Origin: Mesorhizobium shangrilense
GTDB taxonomy: Bacteria > Pseudomonadota > Alphaproteobacteria > Rhizobiales > Rhizobiaceae
DNA: 64,000 nt
Assembly: GCF_040537815.1 (NCBI RefSeq)
Contig: NZ_JBEWSZ010000014.1
Location: forward strand, 1 to 64,000
Direction of reading: 5' to 3'
The translations under genes were made by a program, and so were the position numbers. Below the pieces are notes generated by a model. That model saw only the letters and a program-made list of their open reading frames with translations. It was not told the origin of the DNA and did not search any database. Shown here in pieces: positions 8,990 to 18,215 of the stretch; positions within the stretch are counted from its first letter, which is position 1, and each line of letters starts with the position of its first letter.

Positions 8990-9473
8990 CGGAGGAGAAG
9001 GTATCCCTCCGAGATGGGTGATGACGGTTTCAGAAGAGCAGGCGTATCGAGGCGGGTAGTTGAAGCTTGCCAGGATATCTCAAGGAAGCGATACGCCATG
9101 AATTGAATGAGTCTATCAACATTGTGCGCCTTCGTTAGCCCGGCGAAATTCGAGCACCGGATGGTCCAGTTTTCAAAGACCACTCCACACAGCGTACCGT
9201 TTTGGTTCAAGCCTGTCAGCACGTTTGGCTTGTCAAAGATCACGACGCTTATCGGACGTTCACATACGTTGGTCGTACCCGCTCATTCCTAGTCCTCTCC
9301 TCCTTCGTGCTGGCAGATTCCGCCTTGCCTCGCGGCTCGACGTACCGGATATCCGGCGGCTACGTTGTCCCCAGAGCTTCACGCCGAGCCGTTACCGGCT
9401 CCGCATGCCGCAGGATATGGACTCACATGAAAGTCCGCCGCTTTAAAGCTTTCAAAGCTTTTGCTGGCTTAGT
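8990..9473. other. Intergenic region, no recognised gene
   Basis: About 480 bases between the carbamoyltransferase and the end of the alcohol dehydrogenase operon. Short open frames exist on both strands but I recognise none of them. AAAGCTTTCAAAGCTTT around 9440-9460 is a short duplicated motif. Convergent transcripts should terminate here, but I see no clear stem plus T-tract. Confidence 0.5.
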
Positions 9474-10619
9474 TTACATGCACTCTGCATATAGCCTTTT
9501 CGCCGAGAATAAATTCAGGGGCGCCGGGTTTCCGCCTGCGCTAGGATCCTCGATGGCCATGGCTGCTAGTTCGTCGATGCGGTCGCTGCCGATGCCGAAA
9601 GCGGTCAGATTTTCGGGAACGCCGAGTTGGTCGCGCAGCGACAGCACATAGTCATAGAAGCCATCAAAGCCGCCAGATATGCCGAGATAGGCCGCCGCGC
9701 GGGCTATCTTGTCTTCGATGGCGGAGCGGTTGAATTTCAAAACTATGGGCATCACGACCGCATTGGTCATGCCGTGATGCGTGTTGTAGATTGCGCCGAT
9801 CGGGTGCGACAGCGCGTGGATGGCGCCGAGGCCCTTCTGGAAGGCGACGGCGCCCATGGCAGCGGCCGACATCATATTGGTGCGGGCCTCGATATCGGTG
9901 CCATCCTTATAGGCGCGGGGCAGATATTCCTTCACGAGCCGCATGCCTTCGAGCGCAATGCCCTGGCTCATCGGATGATAGAAGGGCGAGGAATAGGCTT
10001 CGAGGCAGTGCGCGAACGCATCCATCCCCGTGCCGGCGGTGATGATCTTCGGCATGCCGACCGTCAGTTCCGGATCGCAGATCACGACGCCGGGCAGGAA
10101 TTTCGGATGGAAGATGATCTTCTTCACATGCGTCTTCGAATTGGTAATCACCGAGGCGCGGCCGACTTCAGAGCCGGTGCCGGCGGTTGTCGGCACAGCG
10201 ACGATGGGCGCGATGTTTTCCACCGAAGCGCGGGTCCACCAGTCGCCAATGTCTTCGAAGTCCCAGACGGGGCGCGACTGGCCGACCATGAAAGCAACGC
10301 ATTTGCCGAGGTCCAGGCCCGAGCCGCCGCCAAAAGCGACGACGCCGTCATGGCCGCCGTCACGGAAAGCCTTGATGCCGGCTTCGAGGTTGATTTCGTT
10401 CGGGTTCGGATCGACATCGGCGAAGATCGCGCGACCGAGGCCAGCAGCTTCCAGCACGTCCAGCGCACCTTGCGCGATTGGCATCGCGGCAAGGCCGCGA
10501 TCGGTGATCAGGAGCGGCTTCTTCATGCCCAGCGACTTGCAGGCATCGGCCAGTCCCTTGATCCGGCCGGCGCCCATTTTCACGGCGGTCGGATAGCTCC
10601 AGTTGGCGGTAGTCGTCAT
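9474..10619 (-). CDS. Iron-containing (group III) alcohol dehydrogenase
   Basis: This 381-residue protein is an NAD(P)-dependent alcohol/aldehyde oxidoreductase of the cytosol, full length for the family. Seen: the nucleotide-binding GGGSGLDLGKCVAFM, VPTTAGTGSEVGRASVIT, and the metal-site residues in GTGMDAFAHCLEAY and GAIHALSHPIGAIYNTHHG. It is last in a probable minus-strand operon, one base after the aldehyde dehydrogenase stop. With that enzyme it could carry an alcohol to an aldehyde and then an acid, or the reverse. Real substrates in this family vary too much for a firmer name. Start ATG at 10619. Confidence 0.88.
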   Translation of the reverse strand: MTTTANWSYPTAVKMGAGRIKGLADACKSLGMKKPLLITDRGLAAMPIAQGALDVLEAAGLGRAIFADVDPNPNEINLEAGIKAFRDGGHDGVVAFGGGSGLDLGKCVAFMVGQSRPVWDFEDIGDWWTRASVENIAPIVAVPTTAGTGSEVGRASVITNSKTHVKKIIFHPKFLPGVVICDPELTVGMPKIITAGTGMDAFAHCLEAYSSPFYHPMSQGIALEGMRLVKEYLPRAYKDGTDIEARTNMMSAAAMGAVAFQKGLGAIHALSHPIGAIYNTHHGMTNAVVMPIVLKFNRSAIEDKIARAAAYLGISGGFDGFYDYVLSLRDQLGVPENLTAFGIGSDRIDELAAMAIEDPSAGGNPAPLNLFSAKRLYAECM

Positions 10620-10620
10620 A

Positions 10621-12003
10621 TCAGAGTGCCTTCTTGAGATGATAAGATTTCGGACGGGTCAGGTTCTGGAACCCTAGGATCGAGAGCGAGCCGCCCTTGC
10701 CGGTTTCCTTGCAGCCGGTCCAGCACAGAGCGGGATCGAGATAATCGGCGCGGTTCATGAAGATCGTGCCGGTCTCGATGTTGCGGCCGATGCGCGCGGC
10801 GCGCTCGGGATCCTGCGTCCAAAGCGAGGCGGTCAGGCCATAGGGGCTGTCGTTCATCAGTTCCAGCGCTTCGGCGTCGTTAGCCACCTTCATGATGCCC
10901 ACGACGGGGCCGAAGCTCTCCTCACGCATCACGGTCATGGAGTGATCAACATTGACAAGGATCTGCGGGGCCAGATAGGCGCCGCCATCGTCGGCGGGGA
11001 ACAGGCTCTGGTCGACAAGGCCCTTCGCGCCCCTGGCGAGCGCATCGGAAACCTGCGCACGCACCGTTGCGGCAAAGCGCTTGTTGGCCATCGGGCCCAG
11101 CGTCGTTTCTTTCTCCAGCGGATTGCCGAGCTTGTAGACGGAGGCGAAAGCCACCGATTTTTCCACGAACCGGTCGAAGAGGCTTTCATGCACATAGACG
11201 CGCTCGATGCCGCAGCAGCACTGTCCGGAATTGAAGAAGGCGCCATCCATCAGCGTGTCGACGGCGGCGTCGAGATTGGCGTCTTCCATGACATAGCCCG
11301 GGTCCTTGCCTCCGAGTTCAAGGCCGAGGCCATTGAACGTGCCGGCTGCCGCCCGCTCGATGGCGCGGCCACCGGCAACCGAGCCAGTGAAGTTGATGAA
11401 GTTGAAATTGTTGTCTGCGATCAGCGCCGAGGTGGTGTCGTGGTCGAGGAAGACATTGACGAAGACGTCATCGGGAACACCCGCTTCGACAAAGGCGCGC
11501 ACCATGCGCTCGCCGACTAGCAGGGTCTGGCTGGCATGCTTGATCACCACGGTGTTGCCCGCCATCAAAGCCGGCGCGACCGTGTTGATTGCCGTCATGT
11601 ATGGGTAGTTCCACGGTGCGATCACGAAGACGACGCCATGCGGCTCACGCTCGATGCGGCGTTCGAAGGCTGCGCTCTCCTCAACAACAAAGGGCGTGAG
11701 GCTGTCGGCGGCGATGGAGGCCACATAGTTGGATCGCTCGTTTACGCCGCGGAACTCGCCGCCGTAGCGCACCGGACGTCCCATTTGCCAGGTGATTTCG
11801 GGCACGACCTCCTCGGCCATCTCGTTTAGGCGGGCAACACCCTTCATCACCAGTTCCACGCGCTCTTCCAGCGGGCGTTTCGCCCAAGCCTTCTGCGCCC
11901 TCCGGGCACTGGCAATCAATGCCTTCGCGGGGTCGAAGCCGAGGGCTTCGCGCTCGGCGTAGACCTTGCTGTCGACGGGCGATATGCATCTTATGACGGT
12001 CAT
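10621..12003 (-). CDS. NAD(P)-dependent aldehyde dehydrogenase
   Basis: This 460-residue protein belongs to the ALDH superfamily, which oxidises aldehydes to carboxylates. Seen: VVFVIAPWNYPYMTAINTVA, NFTGSVAGGRAIERAAA, the general-base glutamate in LELGGKDPGYVMEDA, the nucleophile region FFNSGQCCCGIERVYV, and REESFGPVVGIMKV. Its ATG at 12003 overlaps the stop of the N-formylglutamate-amidohydrolase-family gene by 4 bases (ATGA), indicating translational coupling. The alcohol dehydrogenase follows within 2 bases. It is slightly shorter than the usual 480-500 residues but no motif is missing. Confidence 0.88.
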   Translation of the reverse strand: MTVIRCISPVDSKVYAEREALGFDPAKALIASARRAQKAWAKRPLEERVELVMKGVARLNEMAEEVVPEITWQMGRPVRYGGEFRGVNERSNYVASIAADSLTPFVVEESAAFERRIEREPHGVVFVIAPWNYPYMTAINTVAPALMAGNTVVIKHASQTLLVGERMVRAFVEAGVPDDVFVNVFLDHDTTSALIADNNFNFINFTGSVAGGRAIERAAAGTFNGLGLELGGKDPGYVMEDANLDAAVDTLMDGAFFNSGQCCCGIERVYVHESLFDRFVEKSVAFASVYKLGNPLEKETTLGPMANKRFAATVRAQVSDALARGAKGLVDQSLFPADDGGAYLAPQILVNVDHSMTVMREESFGPVVGIMKVANDAEALELMNDSPYGLTASLWTQDPERAARIGRNIETGTIFMNRADYLDPALCWTGCKETGKGGSLSILGFQNLTRPKSYHLKKAL

Positions 12004-12797
12004 GATCGACCTCCTGTTTGGATTGTTTTTTCAGGCCACTCCGAGTCCGGAGAAAGAGCGTTGGAGATCAGCCCGCCGAGATAAGCCGCCATCACGTCGA
12101 TCTCCTCCTGCGTTCGTAGAAGATCGTTGCGAACCTCGATCATAACGTTGAGGAGCCCATTTTGAACGCCATGCTCTATAAGCGTGTGCGTGACGCCATC
12201 CTCAGGGCCGTAAGGCTCGTTTCTGCGGGTTACATAACTGCAGTTCAGTCCCTCGGTCTGCGCGAGCATCGCATCGGCAAACCGTGTATCGACATCGTGA
12301 AGGATGCCGACTTCAACGTCCCGCGGTTTGCCAAAATAGACGGGTGTGAAGCTGTGGACCGTTGCCAGGACGGTCTGCCGACCCGACCGCTTGCGGGCGT
12401 CAAGCAAGCCGGAAAGGCCCTTTTGAAACGGGCGATAGAATGTTTTCACGCGCTGGCTGCGCTCTTGCTCGGAAAGATTCCCATTGCCAGGGATGTTATA
12501 GGTTTCGCTCTTATCGCGAATGGCCGCGGGGCTTTCTGGCGGACGGTTACAATCATAGAGCAGTCGAGAGTAGCGCTGGTAGCACAAGGTCGCGTCGAAC
12601 ATCCTCGCTAAGCGCATCGAGAGAACGAGAGCGCCCGGATCCCAAGCGATGTGACTCAGGGGAGCGTCCTGCTGCAGACCAAGATCTCCAAAGACGCTGG
12701 GAATTGTCGCAGCGGCATGTTCACAGACCAACAGCACATCGCCTTCGCCATGTGCATTGAACACCGCAAAAGGTGTATCGTCTTTGCAGCTCAACAT
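12000..12797 (-). CDS. N-formylglutamate amidohydrolase family protein
   Basis: At 265 residues it matches the HutG-type N-formylglutamate deformylase family, Zn-dependent amidohydrolases. Seen: VLLVCEHAAATIP near the N-terminus, YSRLLYDCNRPPE, TVHSFTPVYFGKPRDVEVGI with conserved His, and EVRNDLLRTQEE near the end. No other hut gene is present, so histidine degradation is unlikely to be its task. Overlap with the aldehyde dehydrogenase suggests a shared pathway in which an N-acyl or N-formyl bond is cleaved. Start at 12797 (ATG). Confidence 0.82.
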   Translation of the reverse strand: MLSCKDDTPFAVFNAHGEGDVLLVCEHAAATIPSVFGDLGLQQDAPLSHIAWDPGALVLSMRLARMFDATLCYQRYSRLLYDCNRPPESPAAIRDKSETYNIPGNGNLSEQERSQRVKTFYRPFQKGLSGLLDARKRSGRQTVLATVHSFTPVYFGKPRDVEVGILHDVDTRFADAMLAQTEGLNCSYVTRRNEPYGPEDGVTHTLIEHGVQNGLLNVMIEVRNDLLRTQEEIDVMAAYLGGLISNALSPDSEWPEKTIQTGGRS

Positions 12798-12959
12798 ATC
12801 GTCAGTCCACGCCCGGCGCCCCGATGTTTCGAGGCGGACGCTCGCTCGCGGCAGGCCATGCGTGTTTCCCGCCGCCTATAGGCCGCCGGTGCAGTTTGCG
12901 GCTTGGGAATTGATCGACGGCTCAGGCCAACGGAAAGTGTTGGCAAAGAGCTTTCCTGT

Positions 12960-13150
12960 TGCGCTGGAGGTGAGCCCCGCGCCGGAACTTCAACCAGCTT
13001 GCACAGCGTGCGAGTGAGTCCGACTTCGCCGTCAAAGGCGACCACCATGGCTTCGCTGAATGCCAAACCCTTTGTTGTATACATGAGGAAGACCGTGTCT
13101 CCTTGCGCCCAGCTGTCGCCCGGACGGAACGTGTGTCCCACATCGATAGG
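12960..13150 (-). pseudogene. Possible C-terminal relic of an M24/creatinase-fold enzyme
   Basis: A minus-strand frame reads HTFRPGDSWAQGDTVFLMY, then TKGLAFSEAMVV, then LTRTLCKLVEV. The spacing of the AFSE, VV and KL positions matches the last 40 residues of the intact M24 protein just upstream (GIAFSESVVITEKGYELL, then PRKL). This looks like the tail of a second, more diverged copy whose body has been deleted. Evidence is a short motif alignment by eye, hence low confidence. Confidence 0.35.
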
Positions 13151-13206
13151 ATAGCGCGCTGCCTTCTATCGATGCATGCTGAGGAATTCGGCGGGAATAC
13201 TTAAGA

Positions 13207-14406
13207 TCAAATTTGATGGAGCTTTCTCGGATGATCAACCAAAAGCTCATAGCCCTTTTCAGTGATCACAACGGACTCACTGAAAGCGATCCCAAACTTG
13301 CTGGGGGCGGTGAAGTTCATCGGGACGTGGAATGCCATCCCGGGCTTCAGGACTAGGTCAATCCCTTCGGCTATATGGAGGCCGTTTCCCCATGTTGGTG
13401 GAAACGTAGCTCCAAGTCCATACGCATAGGATCCAAAAAAGTAGAGCTCGTCGTCTAGGGACTTGTGTGCCTTCTTAGCATGGGCCACGATATCCCTAAA
13501 TTCGATCCCGGGCTTCATCATCTCGAGCATTGCGGACAGGGTCGCTTCTGCTGCATCCGCAAACCGCATCATGTCATCAGACGGTTTTCCAGTGACTATC
13601 GTCCGCATCAAGGGTGCAGTATACCGATGATGGTTCCCCCCATACTCCAGAAAGATCACGTCGTTATCCTGAATCAAAACCCTTCTAAAAGTTTGATGCG
13701 GAAAACTTGTGCGGACACCCGACGTTACGATTGGTTGAACGGACATGAATTCGCTACCAGCGCCAATCATTGCCTCATATCCGGCTTTCGCAATATCATT
13801 GTCGTAGATGCCAGGCCTAGTGATGGCATATGATGCTTCAACTCCTGCCGCAGTATAGGAGCCGGAATTCTTCAAGCATTCGATCTCTACGTCTGATTTG
13901 ACGTAGGACACCTCTTCCACAATCATTGAGGCGTCGATAAACGTCGCGTTCGGCAACTTTGAAGCCAGTGCTTGAAAAACGCTCGCAAGCAGGCCTTTTC
14001 GGCCGAGTTCTAGGCCAATTCGCTTCTTATCCTGAACCTTAGAATGGAGCACTTTCACCAAATCGTCCCCCGGCCCAGACCGGAACTGTTGCTGCCAGAC
14101 GGACGTGTAGACTTCGGTTACGTTAGAATTTACGATAGCCGACGGTATCTCAAGGTCCGCTACATGCATGAACGGATTGCCATCAAGTGGGATTATTAGC
14201 GAGACATAGTTCCCGCTGCCAAATGTATAGTATCCCGTCAGATAATAGACACTGTTTGGGTCCGTGAGTATTAATGTCTCGATACCCTTTGCGGCCATTT
14301 GCAATTTTACAAGTTTGGCGCGCCTCTCATATTCGTCGTTGTCGAAGATAATACCGGTTCCTGCGTCGTGTCTTTCGAGTATGTCCTGATATTGGCGCGC
14401 GTCCAT
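13207..14406 (-). CDS. M24-family (creatinase/ectoine-hydrolase-like) hydrolase without metal ligands
   Basis: This 399-residue protein has the N-terminal creatinase domain (IETLILTDPNSVYYLTGYY) and the C-terminal pita-bread domain. In metallo-aminopeptidases of this fold, two Asp, one His and two Glu bind metal. Here the region reads VIFLEYGGNHHRYTAPLMRT, with no Asp at the ligand positions. That is also the situation in creatinase and in DoeA/EutD ectoine hydrolases, and the later stretch YGLGATFPPTWGNGLHIAEG resembles the latter. Candidate catalytic His is in SGVRTSFPHQTFRR. I infer a metal-independent hydrolase of a small amidine, amide or cyclic amino acid. It is second in the minus-strand series behind the GntR gene. 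Confidence 0.75.
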   Translation of the reverse strand: MDARQYQDILERHDAGTGIIFDNDEYERRAKLVKLQMAAKGIETLILTDPNSVYYLTGYYTFGSGNYVSLIIPLDGNPFMHVADLEIPSAIVNSNVTEVYTSVWQQQFRSGPGDDLVKVLHSKVQDKKRIGLELGRKGLLASVFQALASKLPNATFIDASMIVEEVSYVKSDVEIECLKNSGSYTAAGVEASYAITRPGIYDNDIAKAGYEAMIGAGSEFMSVQPIVTSGVRTSFPHQTFRRVLIQDNDVIFLEYGGNHHRYTAPLMRTIVTGKPSDDMMRFADAAEATLSAMLEMMKPGIEFRDIVAHAKKAHKSLDDELYFFGSYAYGLGATFPPTWGNGLHIAEGIDLVLKPGMAFHVPMNFTAPSKFGIAFSESVVITEKGYELLVDHPRKLHQI

Positions 14407-14503
14407 GTTTGTATCCTGTCAAGATAAGGGTCGATGTGGATGGGAAGCTTATCGCATTTGATTTCGCGCGTGCCAAAGCGCGTTCAGAGCGGATTTCTGG
14501 CAT

Positions 14504-15184
14504 CTATACGAGGCCTTCAATTAGAACTGCGAAATGTCTGACATAATTCCTTCTGACCGCCATGACACCTTTGGTGTCTTTTGATTTCATAGAGCGGATC
14601 ATTTCATTGAGCTCCGAAATCGTCAGCGACATCCAGGGTTGCCACAATTTCGGGACCGTTACCCACCACTGGCGCGCTGTTCGAAAATGGAGGTTGTCAT
14701 ATATATCGCGCAAAGCGTCTGTATCAATTATTCTACGCAGTATTTCGTGGTGTGAATTAATTATCTTCAAATATTCTTCAAGATCGTGATCAAATTCCAG
14801 TGACTTGGTTCTCCGTACCAGAGATTCCATGTCCGCTATGTCAGCACTGCTATAATCACGCCGCGCCAGGTCGCCCACAATCTCGTCTATTCTGACACGA
14901 AGGGCCACTAGGCCATTCATCTCTTCTGACTGGTAGTTTGTTACGATCGTTCCGACCGCGTTGATCGTCTCGACGAGCCCCTCGAATTGAAGCTTTTGGA
15001 GAGCTTGACGTATCGGCGTTCGGCTCACGCCAAACTCCGCTGCCATCTCGGCTTCCTTGAGCAGCATCCCGGGAGGATAAGTGAGCATAATTATCCGATT
15101 GCGAAGCGTGCCGTGGATCAGATGAAGGCGCTTCTGCGACTGCGTGTCGGCGGCTCTGACCCTCGCCTTGACCTGTCTTGCCAT
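14504..15184 (-). CDS. GntR-family transcriptional regulator, FCD type
   Basis: The start at 15184 has GAGGGGCG upstream; longer in-frame starts exist at 15223 and beyond. The 226-residue product has an N-terminal winged helix (EAEMAAEFGVSRTPIRQALQ, then KLQFEGLVETINAVGTIV) and an all-helical FCD effector domain (LVALRVRIDEIVGDLARRDY). FadR-subfamily regulators usually repress catabolic operons and release DNA on binding a carboxylate ligand. It is divergent from the ABC importer at 15494, and a 10-bp motif occurs on both promoters (15234-15243 and 15421-15430), so it probably controls both directions and itself. Confidence 0.88.
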   Translation of the reverse strand: MARQVKARVRAADTQSQKRLHLIHGTLRNRIIMLTYPPGMLLKEAEMAAEFGVSRTPIRQALQKLQFEGLVETINAVGTIVTNYQSEEMNGLVALRVRIDEIVGDLARRDYSSADIADMESLVRRTKSLEFDHDLEEYLKIINSHHEILRRIIDTDALRDIYDNLHFRTARQWWVTVPKLWQPWMSLTISELNEMIRSMKSKDTKGVMAVRRNYVRHFAVLIEGLV

Positions 15185-15232
15185 TTCAAATCGCCCCTCA
15201 AACCGCGACGCGCTCGTGTTCATGTTTGGTAT

Positions 15233-15261
15233 AGAGTATACACAGTGCCAAGCGGCGTCAA
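15233..15261 (-). promoter_or_regulatory. Promoter of the GntR operon with candidate operator
   Basis: On the minus strand TTGACG (15256-15261) and TACTCT (15233-15238) are separated by exactly 17 bases, a sigma-70-like promoter for the GntR gene. The candidate operator GAGTATACAC (plus-strand reading, 15234-15243) covers the -10 element. It differs at one base from the site in the facing promoter. Confidence 0.55.
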
Positions 15262-15402
15262 CGTATTCGAGGCCGTGGGGAAGGTACCCCTGCCAACGGA
15301 GAAGTCCAGAAATGTCAGAAGTATGCGTAGCATTGCGCCGCTCAGGCCGCCGCAAACGGGGCCAGCGTCCAGCCGATATCGCGCCGCCGCCCATTCACAT
15401 AA

Positions 15403-15431
15403 TTGACATAAGACTTAACTGAGTGTACACA
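15403..15431 (+). promoter_or_regulatory. Promoter of the ABC importer operon with candidate operator
   Basis: TTGACA (15403-15408) is followed after 17 bases by TACACA (15426-15431), a weak -10. GAGTGTACAC (15421-15430) overlaps it and matches GAGTATACAC at 15234-15243 in 9 of 10 bases. The core GTGTACAC is symmetric, as expected for a dimeric GntR protein. The binding itself is inferred. Confidence 0.5.
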
Positions 15432-15493
15432 CGCTATCGGTTGGGCTGACGCCTTGCCTCATCAAAAATCTAGAAAACTCTAGGGGAACGGTT

Positions 15494-17092
15494 ATGAAGA
15501 ATGAGAACTCTGGGAGTAGGGCAGTATCTGGCGTAAGTCGGAGAACGCTTATTAAGACTGGTTTTGCAGTCGGCGGATTGCTCGCACTCGAGCGCGCCGG
15601 TTGGGCGGCAGGAACGTCGGTTGCGCCTAAGCGTGGGGGGCACTTCCGTGCCGGAGTTGGCGGTGCAAATACCGGTGATTCCCTAGATCCCAGTACCTTC
15701 ACCGACACTTTCATAATCTCCCTAGCCTTTGCCATTCGCGACAACCTGGTAGCGGTCGGCGCGGATAACAATCTCGAGGCAGGCCTTGCGGAGAGTTGGG
15801 AGACCGGCAAAAATGCGACTGAATGGACGTTTAAGATCAGACGTGGCGTTCGCTTTTCGAATGGTAAGTCGCTCACTACGGATGACGTGATCGCTTCGAT
15901 CCACTATCATCGTGGTGAGAAGTCTAAGTCTGGTGCTGCCAGCCTCCTGGAGCGTGTGAAAGATATTTCCGCCGTCGGGGATGATGCTGTAAAATTCACG
16001 CTTAAGTTCGCCGACGTCGACTTTCCGTTCGTCCTCACGGACTATCACCTGAACATCCTTCCCAGTGCGGATGGTTCCGTTGATTGGAAGTCTGGTGCAG
16101 GTACTGGACCCTACAAGCTTGAGAGTTTCGAACCGGGTGTTAGCGCGAAATTGTCGCGGAGCGCTGAGCACTGGAACAGCGCGGTTGGCTTCTTCGATTC
16201 TATCGAATTGATTGCGATCAACGACGCGGCTACGCGGCAGAATGCGTTGATCTACGGCGAAGTTGATGCGATCAGCAAGCCCGACCTCAAGCTAATTAGC
16301 TTCCTTGAGCGGAACAAAGATATTCAGATCGTGGATGTCCCTGGCCGGATTTGGCACTGCGGCATTATGCGAACCGACGTCGCGCCCTTTGACAATAACG
16401 ATCTGCGGCTTGCGCTTAAGTACTCCATTGACCGCGATCAGTATGTGAAGAAAGTTTTGAAGGGTTATGGCACCATTGGCAACGACAATCCACTTGGGCC
16501 GGCTTACCGTTTTCATGCTGACGATATTACACCAAGAGAGTACGACACTGACAAGGTCAAATTCCACCTAAATAAGGCTGGCTATCACAAGGAGGAATTG
16601 AAATTAATAACGGCGGAATTATTTCCGGGCCAGAACAGCGCTGTCGAACTCTATCAGCAGGAAGCAGAAAAGGCTGGCGTGAATATCAAAATTGAAACAC
16701 GTCCTACGGACGGCTTCTTCACGGATGTTTGGTTGAAAGAGCCGTTTCAGTGGGGTTGGTGGGGGCCGCGGATCACGGAAGATTTGATGCTCTCCCTGAC
16801 CTTTCTCAGCACTGCGCCGTGGAACGACGCAAAGTTTAAGAGCCCGCGACTTGATCAGCTGATCAACGGTGCTCGCGCCGAGCTGGACGAAGCGAAGCGC
16901 CGAGAAATGTATCGAGAGGCGCAGTTGATCATTAGCAATGAAGGGGGCCACATTGTCCCTGCTAATGCAAATCTGGTGCAGGCTGTAAACAAGAAGGTAG
17001 TAGTGCCGCGCGACGAGTCAGGAAAATGGAAAATCTCCGCAAGCTGGGAGATGGACGGCGGGTATTTTCTGAAGCGCTGGTCATTCGCATAG
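15494..17092 (+). CDS. ABC importer substrate-binding protein, peptide/opine family (SBP_bac_5)
   Basis: This 532-residue periplasmic protein starts with a twin-arginine-type signal (SRRTLIKTGFAVGGLLALER, then GWAAG). Family 5 markers follow: LDPSTFTDTF, LAESWETGKNATEWTFKIRR, VRFSNGKSLTTDDVIASIHY, and GTGPYKLESFEPG. Such proteins bind di- and oligopeptides, opines, nickel or glycosides and pass them to a DppBC-type permease. The twin-arginine leader is common for this family in rhizobia. It opens the plus-strand operon controlled by the divergent promoter. The ligand is unknown. Confidence 0.9.
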   Translation: MKNENSGSRAVSGVSRRTLIKTGFAVGGLLALERAGWAAGTSVAPKRGGHFRAGVGGANTGDSLDPSTFTDTFIISLAFAIRDNLVAVGADNNLEAGLAESWETGKNATEWTFKIRRGVRFSNGKSLTTDDVIASIHYHRGEKSKSGAASLLERVKDISAVGDDAVKFTLKFADVDFPFVLTDYHLNILPSADGSVDWKSGAGTGPYKLESFEPGVSAKLSRSAEHWNSAVGFFDSIELIAINDAATRQNALIYGEVDAISKPDLKLISFLERNKDIQIVDVPGRIWHCGIMRTDVAPFDNNDLRLALKYSIDRDQYVKKVLKGYGTIGNDNPLGPAYRFHADDITPREYDTDKVKFHLNKAGYHKEELKLITAELFPGQNSAVELYQQEAEKAGVNIKIETRPTDGFFTDVWLKEPFQWGWWGPRITEDLMLSLTFLSTAPWNDAKFKSPRLDQLINGARAELDEAKRREMYREAQLIISNEGGHIVPANANLVQAVNKKVVVPRDESGKWKISASWEMDGGYFLKRWSFA

Positions 17093-17250
17093 ACGTGTGA
17101 CTCGTCGATCCCCGCTATTGACATTACCTGCTGCGGTCGTCGTAGGCCAAAGGCATTCAGTCGTGCTTAGAGGTGGCAGCCGCTGCCTCTCTGCGCGATC
17201 TGTGACTTTTCGCGAGAATGGCGCCGGTGTCGCCGGCTATGAAGGCGCTT

Positions 17251-18213
17251 ATGACTCAAATCCTTCGCATGATAGCACGACGGGTAGGAATGGGTGTCGT
17301 AACCCTATTCTTTGTTTCAATTCTGACATTCGTTTCGGTGGAGATCCTGCCAGGAGACCTTGCTCAGGCGACGCTTGGTCAATCTGCAACGCCAGAAGCG
17401 TTGGCCGAGTTTCGTAAGGAGGTTGGCTTAGACCAGCCGGCGTTTGCTCGCTATATGTCCTGGGTAGATGGCATGTTACACGGTGACCTTGGCCGCTCCT
17501 TATCTAACGGCAAGGAAATATCGAGTTTGATTCAGGGTCGGTTGAAGAATACGCTTTTTCTGGGCATTTATGCTGCGTCAATTGCTGTCCCATTGTCGTT
17601 GATATTTGGTATATTCGCAGCGCTATATCGCGATAGCGCAAGTGATAAGATAATAAACGCGACCGCCTTAACGGCGATTTCACTGCCGGAATTTTTCGTT
17701 TCGTACATCCTGGTGGTTATTTTCTCCGGCCTCGGATGGTTTCCGGCCCTTGCAAGCATCCACCCGGATATGAACCTTTCTGAGCGGCTATATGTATCCT
17801 TTTTGCCCGCGCTCACATTAACGTTCGCCGTAACCGCCCACATGCTGCGCATGACTCGAGCGGCGATCGTCAATATCCTATCGTATCCTTACATTGAGAT
17901 GGCGCAGCTGAAGGGGGTTCGCCCCTGGCGTATCATTGTTAGGCATGCGGTGCCAAACGCCATTTCTCCGATCGTGAACGTCGTGGCGCTAAATCTTGCT
18001 TACCTCTTGACTGGGGTGGTTGTTGTCGAGGTGGTATTTGGTTATCCAGGCCTTGGGCAACTTATGGTCGACGCGGTTACCAGACGTGACGTAACTGTGG
18101 TGCAATCTGTCACTATAATATTCGCGAGTGCCTACGTGCTTCTAAATTTAGCGGCCGATATTATTTCGACTATCTCTAATCCACGTATTTTCCATGCCAG
18201 GAGGAACGCCTAG
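17251..18213 (+). CDS. ABC importer permease, DppB-type
   Basis: About 320 residues with six membrane segments, first near LFFVSILTFVSVEILPGD. The family signature is present: PALTLTFAVTAHMLRMTRAA, and the EAA-like ATPase contact GVRPWRIIVRHAVPNAISPI. I chose the ATG at 17251 (GAAGG 5 bases upstream; product begins MTQILRMIARRVG); an in-frame ATG at 17218 is possible. It sits in the inner membrane as one half of the channel, with the next gene as the other half. Confidence 0.88.
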   Translation: MTQILRMIARRVGMGVVTLFFVSILTFVSVEILPGDLAQATLGQSATPEALAEFRKEVGLDQPAFARYMSWVDGMLHGDLGRSLSNGKEISSLIQGRLKNTLFLGIYAASIAVPLSLIFGIFAALYRDSASDKIINATALTAISLPEFFVSYILVVIFSGLGWFPALASIHPDMNLSERLYVSFLPALTLTFAVTAHMLRMTRAAIVNILSYPYIEMAQLKGVRPWRIIVRHAVPNAISPIVNVVALNLAYLLTGVVVVEVVFGYPGLGQLMVDAVTRRDVTVVQSVTIIFASAYVLLNLAADIISTISNPRIFHARRNA

Positions 18214-18215
18214 CC

